Positions 17,514 to 25,946 are shown, counted from the stretch's first letter. The stretch: 45,513 nt of DNA from JAHECQ01 sp047638695 (GCA_047638695.1 JBLINY010000030.1:1-45513), one strand, 5' to 3'. The notes: a model not told the origin generated them from the sequence alone. Numbers and translations: made by a program.

Positions 17514-18335
17514 CTAGATCTTGCCGACCTGAGCAAAATCGAGTTCGACGGGCGTCTCGCGGCCAAAGATGTTGACCAACACCTTGACCTTGAGTTGCTC
17601 TTCGTTGATCTCGACAATCTGGCCTTGGAAGTCGGCAAAGGGGCCTTCCTTGACCCGCACGGTCTCGCCCTCTTCGTATTCGAGACGAGCCTTGCCCTTG
17701 CGAGCACCTGGATCTTCGCCTTCAACCTTGACCTCGAGAAAGTTCTCGACGTCCTTCCGAGGCAGTGGCGAGGGCTTGTTGCCAGCACCCACAAAGCCGG
17801 TGACACCTGGCGTATTGCGCACTACGAACCAGGAATCGTCGTCGAGTTGTAGCCGGCAGAGGAGGTAGCCGGGGAACACTTTCTTCTGGACAACGACCTT
17901 CTTGCCGTTTTTGAACTCGACCACATCTTCGAGGGGGATGACCACCTCGTGAATGCGCTCTTCCATGTTCATCGACTGCGTTCGAGCCTCGAGGTTCTTG
18001 CGAACCTTGTTCTCGTACCCCGATTGGGTGTGGAGCACGTACCAGCGACCCGGACGATCGTAGGGCGACTCGACTTTGGCGACCGGGGCCTCCTCGACCT
18101 CGTCACCATCGTTGTCGTCGACCGCATCGCCCTCTTCCACAGCGACTTCATCGGCCGGTTCCTCAGAAACGGATGCAGCATCGGGTTCGCCGGTTGGTTC
18201 CGCTGGAACCGCTTCGTCGGACGAGGCGTCGTCGACGACGACGGCATCAGCGTCGGTCTCGGCCGTTTCAGCTGCTGGCAGGGTCTCGACCGCAGCTGCG
18301 GCCTCGCCTGAAAGGGTGTCTTCAGTGTCGGTCAT
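17514..18335 (-). CDS. nusG: Transcription elongation/antitermination factor NusG
   Basis: Binds RNA polymerase to modulate pausing and links it to Rho and the ribosome. It is 273 residues: a roughly 95-residue Ala/Glu/Asp-rich disordered N-terminal extension, the NGN domain from about residue 97 (GRWYVLHTQSGYENKV), and a C-terminal KOW domain (about 220-255, EGETVRVKEGPFADFQG). The acidic extension is common in Actinobacteria. The ATG at 18335 overlaps the secE stop (ATGA), so translation is coupled. It is followed by rplK. Confidence 0.97.
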   Translation of the reverse strand: MTDTEDTLSGEAAAAVETLPAAETAETDADAVVVDDASSDEAVPAEPTGEPDAASVSEEPADEVAVEEGDAVDDNDGDEVEEAPVAKVESPYDRPGRWYVLHTQSGYENKVRKNLEARTQSMNMEERIHEVVIPLEDVVEFKNGKKVVVQKKVFPGYLLCRLQLDDDSWFVVRNTPGVTGFVGAGNKPSPLPRKDVENFLEVKVEGEDPGARKGKARLEYEEGETVRVKEGPFADFQGQIVEINEEQLKVKVLVNIFGRETPVELDFAQVGKI

Positions 18336-18637
18336 GATGTCCCAAGCCTCAGGATACGAATGACGCCCTCGCCGAAGAGAAAATCAAGTCCAGCGATGAA
18401 CGCAGTAATAACGATGACCGTGGCAGTGACCACGATCGTGTAGTTGATGACTTCACTACGTGTGGGCCACTTGACCCGTCGCAGTTCAGAACGAACCTCG
18501 CGGGCGTATTCGACCGGCCCGACCCGAGGGTCGCGTTCGGCCAGACGATTCTCGCGCGGCTGCGCCACCGGATTGCCCTCAGCATCGATTTGACCCTGCT
18601 TTTGCAGGTATCGACGCTGCTCCCGATTCATTGCCAT
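18332..18637 (-). CDS. secE: Preprotein translocase subunit SecE
   Basis: Small essential membrane subunit that clamps SecY in the SecYEG channel. The 101-residue product has a charged N-terminal region, the conserved amphipathic segment (EVRSELRRVKWPTRSEV) and one transmembrane helix (about 63-88). The frame is open further upstream into the tRNA-Trp region, but ATG 18637 has GAGAGG upstream and gives the normal length. The stop overlaps the nusG start. The tRNA-Trp / secE / nusG order is common in bacteria. Confidence 0.95.
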   Translation of the reverse strand: MAMNREQRRYLQKQGQIDAEGNPVAQPRENRLAERDPRVGPVEYAREVRSELRRVKWPTRSEVINYTIVVTATVIVITAFIAGLDFLFGEGVIRILRLGTS

Positions 18638-18746
18638 GTGTTTTGAGCCTCTCGACTCTTGCCCGTACGACCCCGCTAGAGGCGGTCCGTCACGTGACGT
18701 CGATTGTCTGAAAGTCGATTGTCTGAAAGAAGAACTGTTGATGCGC

Positions 18747-18818
18747 AGGGCACGAGGGACTCGAACCCCCAACCCCCGGTTTTGGAGACCGGTGCTCTAC
18801 CAATTGAGCTAGTGCCCT
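18747..18818 (-). tRNA. tRNA-Trp (CCA)
   Basis: Cloverleaf on the minus strand with acceptor stem AGGGCAC/GTGCCCT, T-loop GTTCGAGTC and anticodon loop CTCCAAA (anticodon CCA). The 3' CCA is not encoded. It lies 109 bp upstream of secE and is probably co-transcribed with secE-nusG. Confidence 0.95.
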
Positions 18819-18893
18819 AGGGCGCTACGAGGTTAGCAGCAGAAGAGCAGGCTGCCTCTGGCACCCGCTCCCCCAGTGGGTTCGAAGCGGATT

Positions 18894-19505
18894 TCAGTCG
18901 ACAACGACGTCCTGAGACCCGTCATCGTCGTCATACGAGCGCGAAAGTCGTTCCCGCAAACGCTTGCGGGCGCGGTGCAGCCGAACCTTCGCCGCCGACA
19001 CGGTTATCCCGAGTTCTTCGGCAATCGCTTCGTGCGGCAGGTCGTAGATGTCGCGCAGAACAACAACGGCTCGAAGCTTTGGCGGTAACGATCGCAGCGC
19101 CTCGATCAACTGTGAACGAAGATAGCCAACGTCAGCTCGATGTTCGGGATTGACCGCCGGGTGATCATCGGCAATGGATGCGTCGTCAGGAAGCGGGTCG
19201 TGGCGATGGCGAAGACGACGACCAAGGTGCGTGTTGGCGCAGTTGGCCGTAATGCGATGCAGCCACGTACCGAACTGGGCGTCGCCTCGGAACCGTGCAA
19301 GCCCGCGATGCACACGCAGATAGGTCTCCTGCACTACGTCGCGAGCGTCTTCGGAGTCGCCGGTGAGCCGAAAGGCCAGCGTGTAGGTGTCGGCGTACGT
19401 GCGCCGAACGATCTCTTCGAACGCCCGGTCGTCGCCGCCCTGAGCGTCGGAGATGAGATCATCGATCTCCTGATCTCGGCGCACAGGTTTGGGCTGGTCG
19501 ATCAC
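18894..19505 (-). CDS. ECF-family RNA polymerase sigma factor
   Basis: Sigma-70 family member of the ECF (group 4) type, 203 residues. Region 2 spans about 25-95 (AFEEIVRRTYADTYTLAFRL, DVVQETYLRVHRG, FGTWLHRI) and region 4 about 130-190 (LPPKLRAVVVLRDIYDLPHEAIAEELG, helix-turn-helix, RLHRARKRLRERL). The short acidic C-terminus ends in DDDDGSQDVVVD. The start is GTG at 19505; a TACGAT -10 (plus 19513-19518) ends 7 nt before it, suggesting a leaderless transcript. No anti-sigma gene is adjacent: tRNA-Trp follows. The target regulon cannot be inferred. Confidence 0.9.
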   Translation of the reverse strand: MIDQPKPVRRDQEIDDLISDAQGGDDRAFEEIVRRTYADTYTLAFRLTGDSEDARDVVQETYLRVHRGLARFRGDAQFGTWLHRITANCANTHLGRRLRHRHDPLPDDASIADDHPAVNPEHRADVGYLRSQLIEALRSLPPKLRAVVVLRDIYDLPHEAIAEELGITVSAAKVRLHRARKRLRERLSRSYDDDDGSQDVVVD

Positions 19506-19537
19506 GACCGTGATCGTACCCGGGTCGGATTGTTCTG

Positions 19538-19611
19538 TAGCGACGGTCGGGCTCGAACCGACGACCTCTCGATTATGAGTCGAGCACTCTTACCAACTGA
19601 GCTACGTCGCC
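19538..19611 (-). tRNA. tRNA-Met (CAT), elongator type
   Basis: Minus-strand cloverleaf with acceptor GGCGACG/CGTCGCT, anticodon stem CTCGA/TCGAG and loop CTCATAA. The anticodon stem lacks the three G:C pairs of an initiator, so this is elongator Met. An Ile2 tRNA read through lysidine is the alternative that the anticodon alone cannot exclude. Confidence 0.9.
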
Positions 19612-19622
19612 GTGCGTTGCAG

Positions 19623-19695
19623 AGCCTCCTGAGAGAATCGAACTCTCGACCTTTTCCTTACCATGGAAACGCTCTACCGACTGAGCTAAGGAGGC
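19623..19695 (-). tRNA. tRNA-Thr (GGT)
   Basis: Minus-strand cloverleaf, acceptor GCCTCCT/AGGAGGC, anticodon stem TTTCC/GGAAA and loop ATGGTAA (anticodon GGT). It lies 11 bp upstream of tRNA-Met, so the two are likely one transcript. Confidence 0.95.
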
Positions 19696-19894
19696 ACAGG
19701 AGTCGCCGCCGGTTAGATGGACTGCGAAGCCGTTCGAAAGTCTGCCACGACGCCGAACCGTACCCAACCAGGTTCAGGAGAAACCGGTTTGGGACTATCG
19801 AGGGGCCCTACGGATCAGGCACCTAGTAAATTTTGTGGGGAGCCCATGGGCCAAAGTGCTCAAGTTTTTCAGCCCATCTTGCCGATGAAGGAGC

Positions 19895-21217
19895 GTGCGC
19901 ATCGATCGACTGGAACTCGAAACAACCTCCGAGACGGTGGAGCTCGTGCTTCACCCCTTACTAACCGTCGTCACCGGTCTGGGTCGCCTTGAGCGCGAAG
20001 CCCTCACGAGCGAGATCCTCAGCGCCATCGGCCAGGGTCGGCCAGGGCTCAGCGCGGACGTGGTCGGGCCGGACGGGAAGTCGCTTCGGGTCCTGCGACC
20101 ACTCGTTGGCAACCCCTGCGTCGTAGATGCCATAAGTGAAGAGGACCTCACGGACACCTATCGACGAGGGGAGGCCATCGACCTCCTCGCGTCGACCGGA
20201 CTCGACCGGGGGCAGGCCCGTTCGATGCTACGTATTGGCCGCCGCGATGTGAAGGCTCCTGTCGAGAAGTGGGAAGTCATCGAGCAGCTAGCCCGTCTTG
20301 ATCAAGACGAACTCTGGAGGACAGCCAAAACGGTTCTGGAGAGTGAGGTCGAGCTGACCGAAACAGCCCGTGTCCGAAGCGAGAAGCAACGACCTATTGA
20401 CGGCCTCGACGATCTCCATGCGGCCGTCGACCTGGCGACCGATCGCCTCGAACAGAGCCAGCCGGTCGTCGTCGCCGTCGTCGCCTCTTGCCTATCCCTC
20501 GGCGTGGTCGGCGGGGCGCTGTTCAGCCCCTTAACCGCGGCGCTCTTTGCCATCATCGGCACAGCCGCTGTCGGCGTGCAATGGAGTCGTCAGCGGGCAG
20601 CAGAGATGGCAACCGAACGAGAAATTTCGCTGTTGAACGAAAATCGTTTGTGGACCTATCTCGACTATCAGATGACCCAGGTAGAGCAACTGACCGAAGG
20701 TCCCGAGCGAGGTCACCAGCTTGACCTGCAGGACCAACGCCGCAGCGCCACCGCTCGGTGGGACCAGCTAACCGGCGCCGTGTCGTTGCCCTGGGCAGTC
20801 GATCACCGGCCCGAGATCACTCAGCTCAGTCTTACGATCGATGCACCCGAGCCCACGAATCCCCACCTGCTCGACGTGTTGCCACGACTCGACGATGCCC
20901 GCCTCGGTGCGGTCGACGCCATCGAGCAGCGGGTCGGCCAACTTTCTGTTCTGTTTCCCGAAGGCATGATGCTGATTCTCGACGATCCGCTTTGTGATCT
21001 GGACGACTTCGAGCTCACGGCGGCGCTGGCCGCAGTAGACGAAGCTATGTCGGTGCATCAACTGGTCCTGATGTCCGATGATCCGCGCATCGTCGGTTGG
21101 GCTCGGCAACTGGTGAATACGGCGCGAGCAACCGTGATCCACCTCGGTGGCCACACCGACCCAGTCGAACTCGCCCCACGAGCACCCATGCCCGCACCGC
21201 AGTTGGTGAACGCCTGA
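19895..21217 (+). CDS. Membrane-anchored SMC/ABC-like protein with degenerate Walker A
   Basis: A 440-residue protein I cannot assign to a named family. The N-terminus (1-45) resembles the first strand and P-loop of RecF/SMC-type ATPases, but the loop reads TGLGRLERE and lacks the GK[ST] lysine. The C-terminal part (358-398) looks like an ABC Walker B, D-loop and switch: LILDDPLCDLD, then LVLMSDDPRIVGWA. Between them lie a helical region and a strongly hydrophobic hairpin (about 190-229, two membrane helices) at the place where an SMC protein would have its coiled coil and hinge. The start is GTG at 19895, with AAGGAG unusually close. It is first in a plus-strand pair with the GNAT gene (25-bp gap). 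Confidence 0.7.
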   Translation: MRIDRLELETTSETVELVLHPLLTVVTGLGRLEREALTSEILSAIGQGRPGLSADVVGPDGKSLRVLRPLVGNPCVVDAISEEDLTDTYRRGEAIDLLASTGLDRGQARSMLRIGRRDVKAPVEKWEVIEQLARLDQDELWRTAKTVLESEVELTETARVRSEKQRPIDGLDDLHAAVDLATDRLEQSQPVVVAVVASCLSLGVVGGALFSPLTAALFAIIGTAAVGVQWSRQRAAEMATEREISLLNENRLWTYLDYQMTQVEQLTEGPERGHQLDLQDQRRSATARWDQLTGAVSLPWAVDHRPEITQLSLTIDAPEPTNPHLLDVLPRLDDARLGAVDAIEQRVGQLSVLFPEGMMLILDDPLCDLDDFELTAALAAVDEAMSVHQLVLMSDDPRIVGWARQLVNTARATVIHLGGHTDPVELAPRAPMPAPQLVNA

Positions 21218-21229
21218 CCAAGCGCCCGC

Positions 21230-21235
21230 TACTCT
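21230..21235 (+). promoter_or_regulatory. Likely -10 element before the GNAT gene
   Basis: TACTCT ends 7 nt before the GTG start at 21243, and no Shine-Dalgarno is present. This suggests a leaderless mRNA. The -35 region (TGAACG) is weak. Confidence 0.35.
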
Positions 21236-21242
21236 CGGCGTC

Positions 21243-21734
21243 GTGGATATACGCCAGGCCTCCGAAGCCGATGCTCCAGCGCTCATGGCGATCTACAACC
21301 GAGAGGTTCTCGAGTCGACCTCGACGTTCGACCTCGTCCCCCGCACCCTGGCCGACCAGGCCGAGTTCATTCGCGTGCGCTCTGGAGGACTCACCGTCGT
21401 TGTCGCCGAACTGCCTGACGGCTCGGCCATTACAGGGTTCGCCAGCCTGAGCTTCTATCGCGACCGTCCCGGGTATCGAACCTCGGTAGAAGACTCGGTC
21501 TACGTCCACGCCGATCACCAACGTTCCGGAGTCGGTCGCCTTCTGCTTGAGTCAGTGATTGATGAAGCTCGCCTGCATGGGTTCCATGCAATATTCGCTC
21601 GCATCATCGACAGCCAAGAGGCCAGCATGCGGTTGCATCTTGACCTCGGGTTCGAGCTGGTCGGCACCGAACGCGAAGTCGGACGTAAGTTCGGTCGGTG
21701 GCGCGATGTCGCGCTCCTGCAACGGTTGCTCTGA
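21243..21734 (+). CDS. GNAT N-acetyltransferase, phosphinothricin-acetyltransferase-like
   Basis: A 163-residue acetyl-CoA-dependent N-acetyltransferase of the Pat/YncA type. The opening IRQASEADAPALMAIYNREV, the acetyl-CoA loop HQRSGVGRLLLESVIDEA (motif A, about 96-113) and the final LGFELVGTEREVGRKFGRW stretch match that clade. Members acetylate phosphinothricin, methionine sulfoximine or similar amino acids; the substrate here is not determinable. GTG start without a Shine-Dalgarno. It lies 25 bp after the SMC-like gene. Confidence 0.85.
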   Translation: MDIRQASEADAPALMAIYNREVLESTSTFDLVPRTLADQAEFIRVRSGGLTVVVAELPDGSAITGFASLSFYRDRPGYRTSVEDSVYVHADHQRSGVGRLLLESVIDEARLHGFHAIFARIIDSQEASMRLHLDLGFELVGTEREVGRKFGRWRDVALLQRLL

Positions 21735-21892
21735 AGGCCCACTACTTTCCGAGCCCCCGGCTGGCGAACTTCCATCCCAGGCTCCGGCCAGGCGAGCTGG
21801 CGCTCACCCCTCGCCTGAAACCCTCACGAGTTTCAAGGAGTTGTGAGGCTCAGCCACCAATATGTGAGAACCCGACGAAATCGAGCTCTGCG

Positions 21893-21974
21893 TGGGCCGG
21901 GTAGGATTTGAACCTACGTAGGCGATGCCGGCGGATTTACAGTCCGCTCCCTTTGGCCACTCGGGCACCGACCC
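21893..21974 (-). tRNA. tRNA-Tyr (GTA)
   Basis: Class II tRNA on the minus strand with a long variable arm, acceptor GGGTCGG/CCGGCCC (one U-G pair), anticodon stem GCGGA/TCCGC and loop CTGTAAA (anticodon GTA). It stands alone between two plus-strand genes. The rest of the 21735-22051 gap shows no other gene. Confidence 0.95.
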
Positions 21975-22039
21975 TGGAGCGTCACAGGTTACCGGCGCCG
22001 GTCGCGCAACCCACTAGGTTTCGCCCGGCCCGTAGCGGC

Positions 22040-22045
22040 TAGATT
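22040..22045 (+). promoter_or_regulatory. Likely -10 element of a leaderless yajQ-type gene
   Basis: TAGATT ends 6 nt before the ATG at 22052, and there is no Shine-Dalgarno. The -35 region is not recognisable. Confidence 0.4.
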
Positions 22046-22051
22046 TGTTCC

Positions 22052-22546
22052 ATGCCAAGCTTTGATGTGGTTTCCGAAATCGACATGCAGGAAGTCCGTA
22101 ACGCGGTGGACCAAGCGTCGCGCGAGGTCGCCAACCGATTCGATTTCAAAGACACCAACTCCTCGGTCAACCTCGACGACACGGGCATGATTATCACCCT
22201 CGAGACCTCAAGCGAAGACCGCATGATCGCCCTTCGCCAGGTCTTGGAAGAAAAAATGGTGAAGCGCAGCGTGTCATTGAAGACCCTCGACCCAGGCGAC
22301 GTAGAAGAAGCAAGTGGTGCTCGGGCCCGCCTCAAGATCGATCTCAAGGCCGGCATCTCGTCGGACATGGCGAAGAAGATCAACAGCACCATCAAAGACC
22401 TCAAGCTCAAGGGTGTGCAGTCGCAAACCCAGGGTGATCAGGTACGAGTGACCGCCAAGAAGCGCGACACTCTGCAAGAGATCATCGCTACACTCAAAAA
22501 GTCGGAGGTCGAGTTGCCGCTTCAGTATCAGAACTTCCGCGACTGA
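22052..22546 (+). CDS. YajQ-family nucleotide-binding protein (DUF520)
   Basis: A 164-residue member of the YajQ/DUF520 family: two ferredoxin-like domains, starting MPSFDVVSEIDMQEVRNAVDQA and ending LPLQYQNFRD, both close to the family consensus. Members bind nucleotides and RNA; some bind cyclic di-GMP and act with a transcription factor. The biochemical role here is not shown by the sequence. It is probably leaderless and monocistronic; the next gene converges on it from the minus strand. Confidence 0.92.
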   Translation: MPSFDVVSEIDMQEVRNAVDQASREVANRFDFKDTNSSVNLDDTGMIITLETSSEDRMIALRQVLEEKMVKRSVSLKTLDPGDVEEASGARARLKIDLKAGISSDMAKKINSTIKDLKLKGVQSQTQGDQVRVTAKKRDTLQEIIATLKKSEVELPLQYQNFRD

Positions 22547-22658
22547 CCCAAAATGATGGCAGCCAGGGCTGCGTGCAACATTGCGGTCTTCAGGCCGTTC
22601 TTCATCGTGGAAGCAACGCTACGCGTGGCCGATTGGTTTCAGGAGAGCTAAGCGAGCC

Positions 22659-23165
22659 TCAGTCGTGGTAGCCGCTGTGGATGTAGACACACGGTATGGA
22701 TGAATTTGCGTAGGCCACCACATTGCGGGGATCGTCATCAAGCGCAAGCACCGGTTCGAGTCCGCGCTCGCGAAGTTGCTCGACCGCAGCGGTTTTCATC
22801 GCTGCCGATCTCCGCAGATCGCTGTTGTCGCGCATGACAAGCAAGTCCCAACGAACGTCGTGTTCGGTCAACCAGGTCATGGTGATTGTCGAGATCCAGG
22901 CAGGCCTCGCCGTCACGAGGGCAACGACGTAGTCACTGGCGAAGACTTCGAGCAGCACGGCTTGTTGCGCAAGCAAGCCGTCACCGCCGGCCTCTTCGAA
23001 AAAGCTGTCCCAGTCACGCCAGCGCGAGTTGAGGAGATGCTGCCGATGGGTGGCGTCAGCCAGCACGCCGTCGATATCGACACAAACTGTCGGACCGATC
23101 ATCGACTGGTCATCGCTCGGCCAGAACCAACTCTTATGGACACGGTCAATCGTGAACGTCGGCAC
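22659..23165 (-). CDS. HAD-superfamily phosphatase (polynucleotide kinase 3'-phosphatase-like)
   Basis: A small HAD hydrolase with all four motifs: DIDGVLAD (nucleophile and acid/base Asp), VTARP (motif II), the lysine in RRSAAMK (motif III) and LDDDP (motif IV). The arrangement recalls the phosphatase domain of polynucleotide kinase and other short stand-alone HAD proteins; the substrate is unknown. The start is uncertain. The frame is open to a TTG at 23213, overlapping acs by 38 bp. GTG 23165 lies 10 bp after the acs stop (168 residues). ATG 23102 is right before the core (147 residues). I chose 23165. It is likely co-transcribed with acs. Confidence 0.75.
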   Translation of the reverse strand: MPTFTIDRVHKSWFWPSDDQSMIGPTVCVDIDGVLADATHRQHLLNSRWRDWDSFFEEAGGDGLLAQQAVLLEVFASDYVVALVTARPAWISTITMTWLTEHDVRWDLLVMRDNSDLRRSAAMKTAAVEQLRERGLEPVLALDDDPRNVVAYANSSIPCVYIHSGYHD

Positions 23166-23175
23166 CCGCTCGACG

Positions 23176-25134
23176 TCAGTCGTCGTCGCCACTCTCGCTG
23201 GCTCGTTCTGCAATCTCGGCTACGACGCCGGGGTCAGCGAGCGTCGTGGTGTCTCCCAGCTCGCGACCATCAGCGACGTCACGCAGCAACCGTCGCATGA
23301 TTTTGCCCGAACGCGTCTTCGGCAGGTCGGGCACGATGATCACGGTTTTCGGTCGCGCTATCTTTCCCAGTTTCACACCAACGTGATCGCGAATCTCGTT
23401 GCCAAGCGCCGTCGAAGGTTCATTGCCGCCGCGAAGGATCACGTAGCCAACGATGGCCTGGCCGGTCAGATCATCGGTTGCCCCGACCACGGCTGCCTCA
23501 GCGACCGACGGGTGATCGACAAGGGCCGACTCGACTTCGGTGGTGCTGATGCGATGGCCCGACACATTCATAACATCGTCGACCCGGCCGAGTAACCAGA
23601 GATACCCATCATCATCGAGCTTGGCGCCATCACCAGCGAAATACCGACCCTCGTAGGTCGACCAGTAGGTCTCCATGTAGCGCTCGGGGTTACCCCAAAT
23701 CCCGCGCAGCATCGACGGCCAGGGGCGAGTGATAGTGAGGTAGCCACCCCCGACCTCGACCTGATCGCCGGCGTCGTCGACGAGCTCGGCGAAAACGCCG
23801 GGGATAGTGCCGCATGCAGAACCCGGCTTGGTGGTGGTGACGCCGGGAAGAGGCGAAATCATGTGGCCACCGGTCTCGGTCTGCCACCACGTATCAACGA
23901 TGGGTCGAGCGGATCCGCCAATGTGCTCGTGGTACCACATCCACGCCTCGGGGTTGATTGGCTCACCAACGGTGCCCAACACTCGCAACGTACTTAGATC
24001 GTGCTTGGCCGGCTCTTGTGCACCCCACTTCATGAACATCCGAATAGCGGTTGGCGCGGTGTAGAGCTGAGTGACCCCATAGCGCTCGACAATGTCCCAA
24101 AGCCGGTCCTGAGCCGGAGTATCGGGCGTGCCCTCGTACATCACCGAGGTGACGCCGTTGGCTAGGGGCCCGTACACGATGTAGCTGTGGCCCGTGACCC
24201 AGCCGATATCGGCTGCACACCAGTAGACGTCGGTTTCGGGTTTGATGTCGAAGGTGTACTTATGGGTGAACGCCACCTGGGTGAGGTAGCCACCCGTGGT
24301 GTGCATAATGCCCTTGGGCTTCGCCGTGGTGCCCGACGTGTACAGCAGGTAGAGCAGCTGCTCGGAGTCCATGGGCTCCGCCGGACAATCGTCGGATGCG
24401 TCGGCCATGAGGTCGTGCCACCAGTGATCGCGACCGGCCTGCATATCGGGGCCCGTGTTGCACCGATCGACAACCACCACATTCTGGACCGACGCCGCGC
24501 CCGTCTTGAGGGCTGCGTCGACGGTCGGCTTCAACGGAGTTGCAGCACCTCGGCGATAGCCGGCGTCAGCGGTGATGATGGCCTTAGCTTCGGCATCATC
24601 GCAACGATCAACTATGGCGTCAGCCGAGAACCCGCCGAAGATCACCGAGTGGGCAACTCCGATACGGGCACAAGCCAACATGGCGATCGGGAGCTCGAGG
24701 ATCATGGGCATGTAGATGGCGACTCGGTCGCCCTTCTCGAGCCCAAACCCCTTGAGCACATTGGCGAACTTTTTCACCTCGGTGAGGAGCTCGGCATAGG
24801 TGATGGCGATCTTGTCGCCGGGCTCGCCCTCCCAGTGATAGGCCACTTTGTCACCCAGCCCGTTCTCGACATGGCGATCGAGGCAGTTGTAGGTGACGTT
24901 TAGTTCGCCACCGACAAACCACTCGGCAAAGGGGAGCTCCCACTTGAGGGTGGTGTGAAAATCCTTGTCCCAACTAACAAGCTCGCGTGCTTGGCGAGCC
25001 CAGAACGCTTCGTAGTCGGCCTCGGCCTCGTCGTACATCGACCGGTCGTTAGCTAGCGCAGCACCCGCGAACTCTGGCGGTGGCGGAAAGCGCCGGTCTT
25101 CCACCTCAAATACGCCAATGGTGGGCTCTGCCAT
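23176..25134 (-). CDS. acs: Acetyl-CoA synthetase (AMP-forming)
   Basis: Converts acetate, ATP and CoA to acetyl-CoA through acetyl-AMP. It is 652 residues, the family norm. It carries the adenylate-forming P-loop YTSGTTAKPKG, the WWQTETGG motif, the GRVDD hinge region and the C-terminal PKTRSGKIMRR lysine that lysine acetylation usually switches off. Several positions around TADAGYRRG (CoA site) fit Acs rather than propionyl- or longer-chain synthetases. ATG 25134 has AGGAG 7 nt upstream. It follows the broken tetR by 86 bp and precedes the HAD gene. Confidence 0.96.
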   Translation of the reverse strand: MAEPTIGVFEVEDRRFPPPPEFAGAALANDRSMYDEAEADYEAFWARQARELVSWDKDFHTTLKWELPFAEWFVGGELNVTYNCLDRHVENGLGDKVAYHWEGEPGDKIAITYAELLTEVKKFANVLKGFGLEKGDRVAIYMPMILELPIAMLACARIGVAHSVIFGGFSADAIVDRCDDAEAKAIITADAGYRRGAATPLKPTVDAALKTGAASVQNVVVVDRCNTGPDMQAGRDHWWHDLMADASDDCPAEPMDSEQLLYLLYTSGTTAKPKGIMHTTGGYLTQVAFTHKYTFDIKPETDVYWCAADIGWVTGHSYIVYGPLANGVTSVMYEGTPDTPAQDRLWDIVERYGVTQLYTAPTAIRMFMKWGAQEPAKHDLSTLRVLGTVGEPINPEAWMWYHEHIGGSARPIVDTWWQTETGGHMISPLPGVTTTKPGSACGTIPGVFAELVDDAGDQVEVGGGYLTITRPWPSMLRGIWGNPERYMETYWSTYEGRYFAGDGAKLDDDGYLWLLGRVDDVMNVSGHRISTTEVESALVDHPSVAEAAVVGATDDLTGQAIVGYVILRGGNEPSTALGNEIRDHVGVKLGKIARPKTVIIVPDLPKTRSGKIMRRLLRDVADGRELGDTTTLADPGVVAEIAERASESGDDD

Positions 25135-25220
25135 CGATCACTCCTCGTTGGTTCAGCGGAATTCCGATGCTACTTCCGCTCGCATGGTTGTGCGAAGGCT
25201 CAGCAGCGCAGTCGATTCAA

Positions 25221-25763
25221 TCAGCTCAGGTTGAAACAGTCCCTCAGGCCACTGATCACCAATTCGAGACCGACCTGGAAAAGCCGTTGCTCGGAATCGC
25301 GAAAGGCTTCAGTGGCGTGGCCCATGACATAAGAGACGGCGAAATTAAGACCGGCATAGGCATCTGCGGGATCGAGGCCTGCGGACCGCAACACGTTAAA
25401 GCCGCGTTACAACGCCAGAAAAGCCTCCGGGCTGTCGGCCGGTCGAGTGGCAAAAAGCGTGAGGGCGGCCGGATGGTCGACAAGCACTTTGTAGAACGAT
25501 CGCATGCCCGACCGGACGGCATCTTGCCAGTCGGCCGCATCATCGATTTCGGGGATCTCGATCTCGCTATAGAGCTGGACCATCACGCTGTCGAGAAGAT
25601 CGTTCTTGCTGGCAACGTAGTGGTACAGCGACATCGCCTCGACGCCGAGCGCGGCTCCTAAGCGACGCATCGAAAGGCCGTCGAGCCCTTGGTCATCGAT
25701 GATCCCAATAGCAGCCAGCGTTATGCGTTGTCGGCTGAGATGTCCCCGCTCAGACTCGCCCAT
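25221..25763 (-). pseudogene. TetR-family repressor gene interrupted by an in-frame TAA
   Basis: The frame from ATG 25763 codes for a TetR helix-turn-helix domain (about residues 11-60, ending SLYHYVASKNDLLDSV) and half of a ligand-binding domain, then hits TAA at 25407-25409 (codon 119). The same frame continues for 60 more sense codons (beginning RGFNVLRSAGLDPADAYAGL) to TGA at 25221-25223. This matches the C-terminal helices expected of a roughly 180-residue TetR protein. No frameshift is needed. The 118-residue product would keep DNA binding but lose most of the dimer/ligand domain. It lies between midA and acs, and acs may have been its target. Sequencing error is the main alternative. 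Confidence 0.8.
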
Positions 25764-25771
25764 CGGTCGTC

Positions 25772-25786
25772 AATATACAAACGTTT
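25772..25786 (-). promoter_or_regulatory. tetR promoter with candidate operator
   Basis: Minus-strand TATATT (plus 25772-25777) ends 8 nt before the tetR ATG, fitting a leaderless start. Immediately upstream is the 8-bp palindrome AAACGTTT (25779-25786) inside TACAAACGTTTTCC, an imperfect dyad of the sort TetR repressors use for autoregulation. Operator assignment is inference. Confidence 0.4.
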
Positions 25787-25921
25787 TCCTGCTCAGGGCA
25801 TTCTGGTGGTGAGTCCGCTCGGACCAGCTGCGGCGGGAGCCGATGGAGGGGCGGCCCCCACGCACAGCTGGCGAGGCCGCATCCGAAAAACGGACAGCGA
25901 CCTCGACCGGGCGGAGGGATG

Positions 25922-25946
25922 GTCGCGACCCGCTTCGGGTCGCGAC
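25922..25946. terminator. Perfect 11-bp inverted repeat, likely terminator after midA
   Basis: GTCGCGACCCG/CGGGTCGCGAC with a 3-nt loop. It lies about 135 bp after the midA stop, before tetR. No T-tract flanks it on either side, so it would be a T-less terminator, or possibly a dispersed palindrome. Confidence 0.5.

Noticed and set aside
23166..23213. HAD phosphatase beginning at TTG 23213
   Set aside because: This would overlap acs by 38 bp with a poor start signal. The extra residues are not part of the HAD core, so a start after the acs stop is more likely, though not certain.
24320..24352. Acs P-loop reading TTAKPKG instead of the STGKPKG of E. coli Acs, as a possible defect
   Set aside because: As far as I recall this variant is common in actinobacterial acetyl-CoA synthetases, and the rest of the active site is intact.
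25256..25543. A separate small gene overlapping the tetR 3' half on the minus strand
   Set aside because: It is in a different frame from the TetR C-terminal codons and has no family features. The tetR frame itself continues past the TAA and accounts for the region.
25922..25946. Perfect palindrome as part of a dispersed repeat family or an attachment site
   Set aside because: Only one copy is seen in the window and it sits where a transcript end is expected; the terminator reading is simpler.
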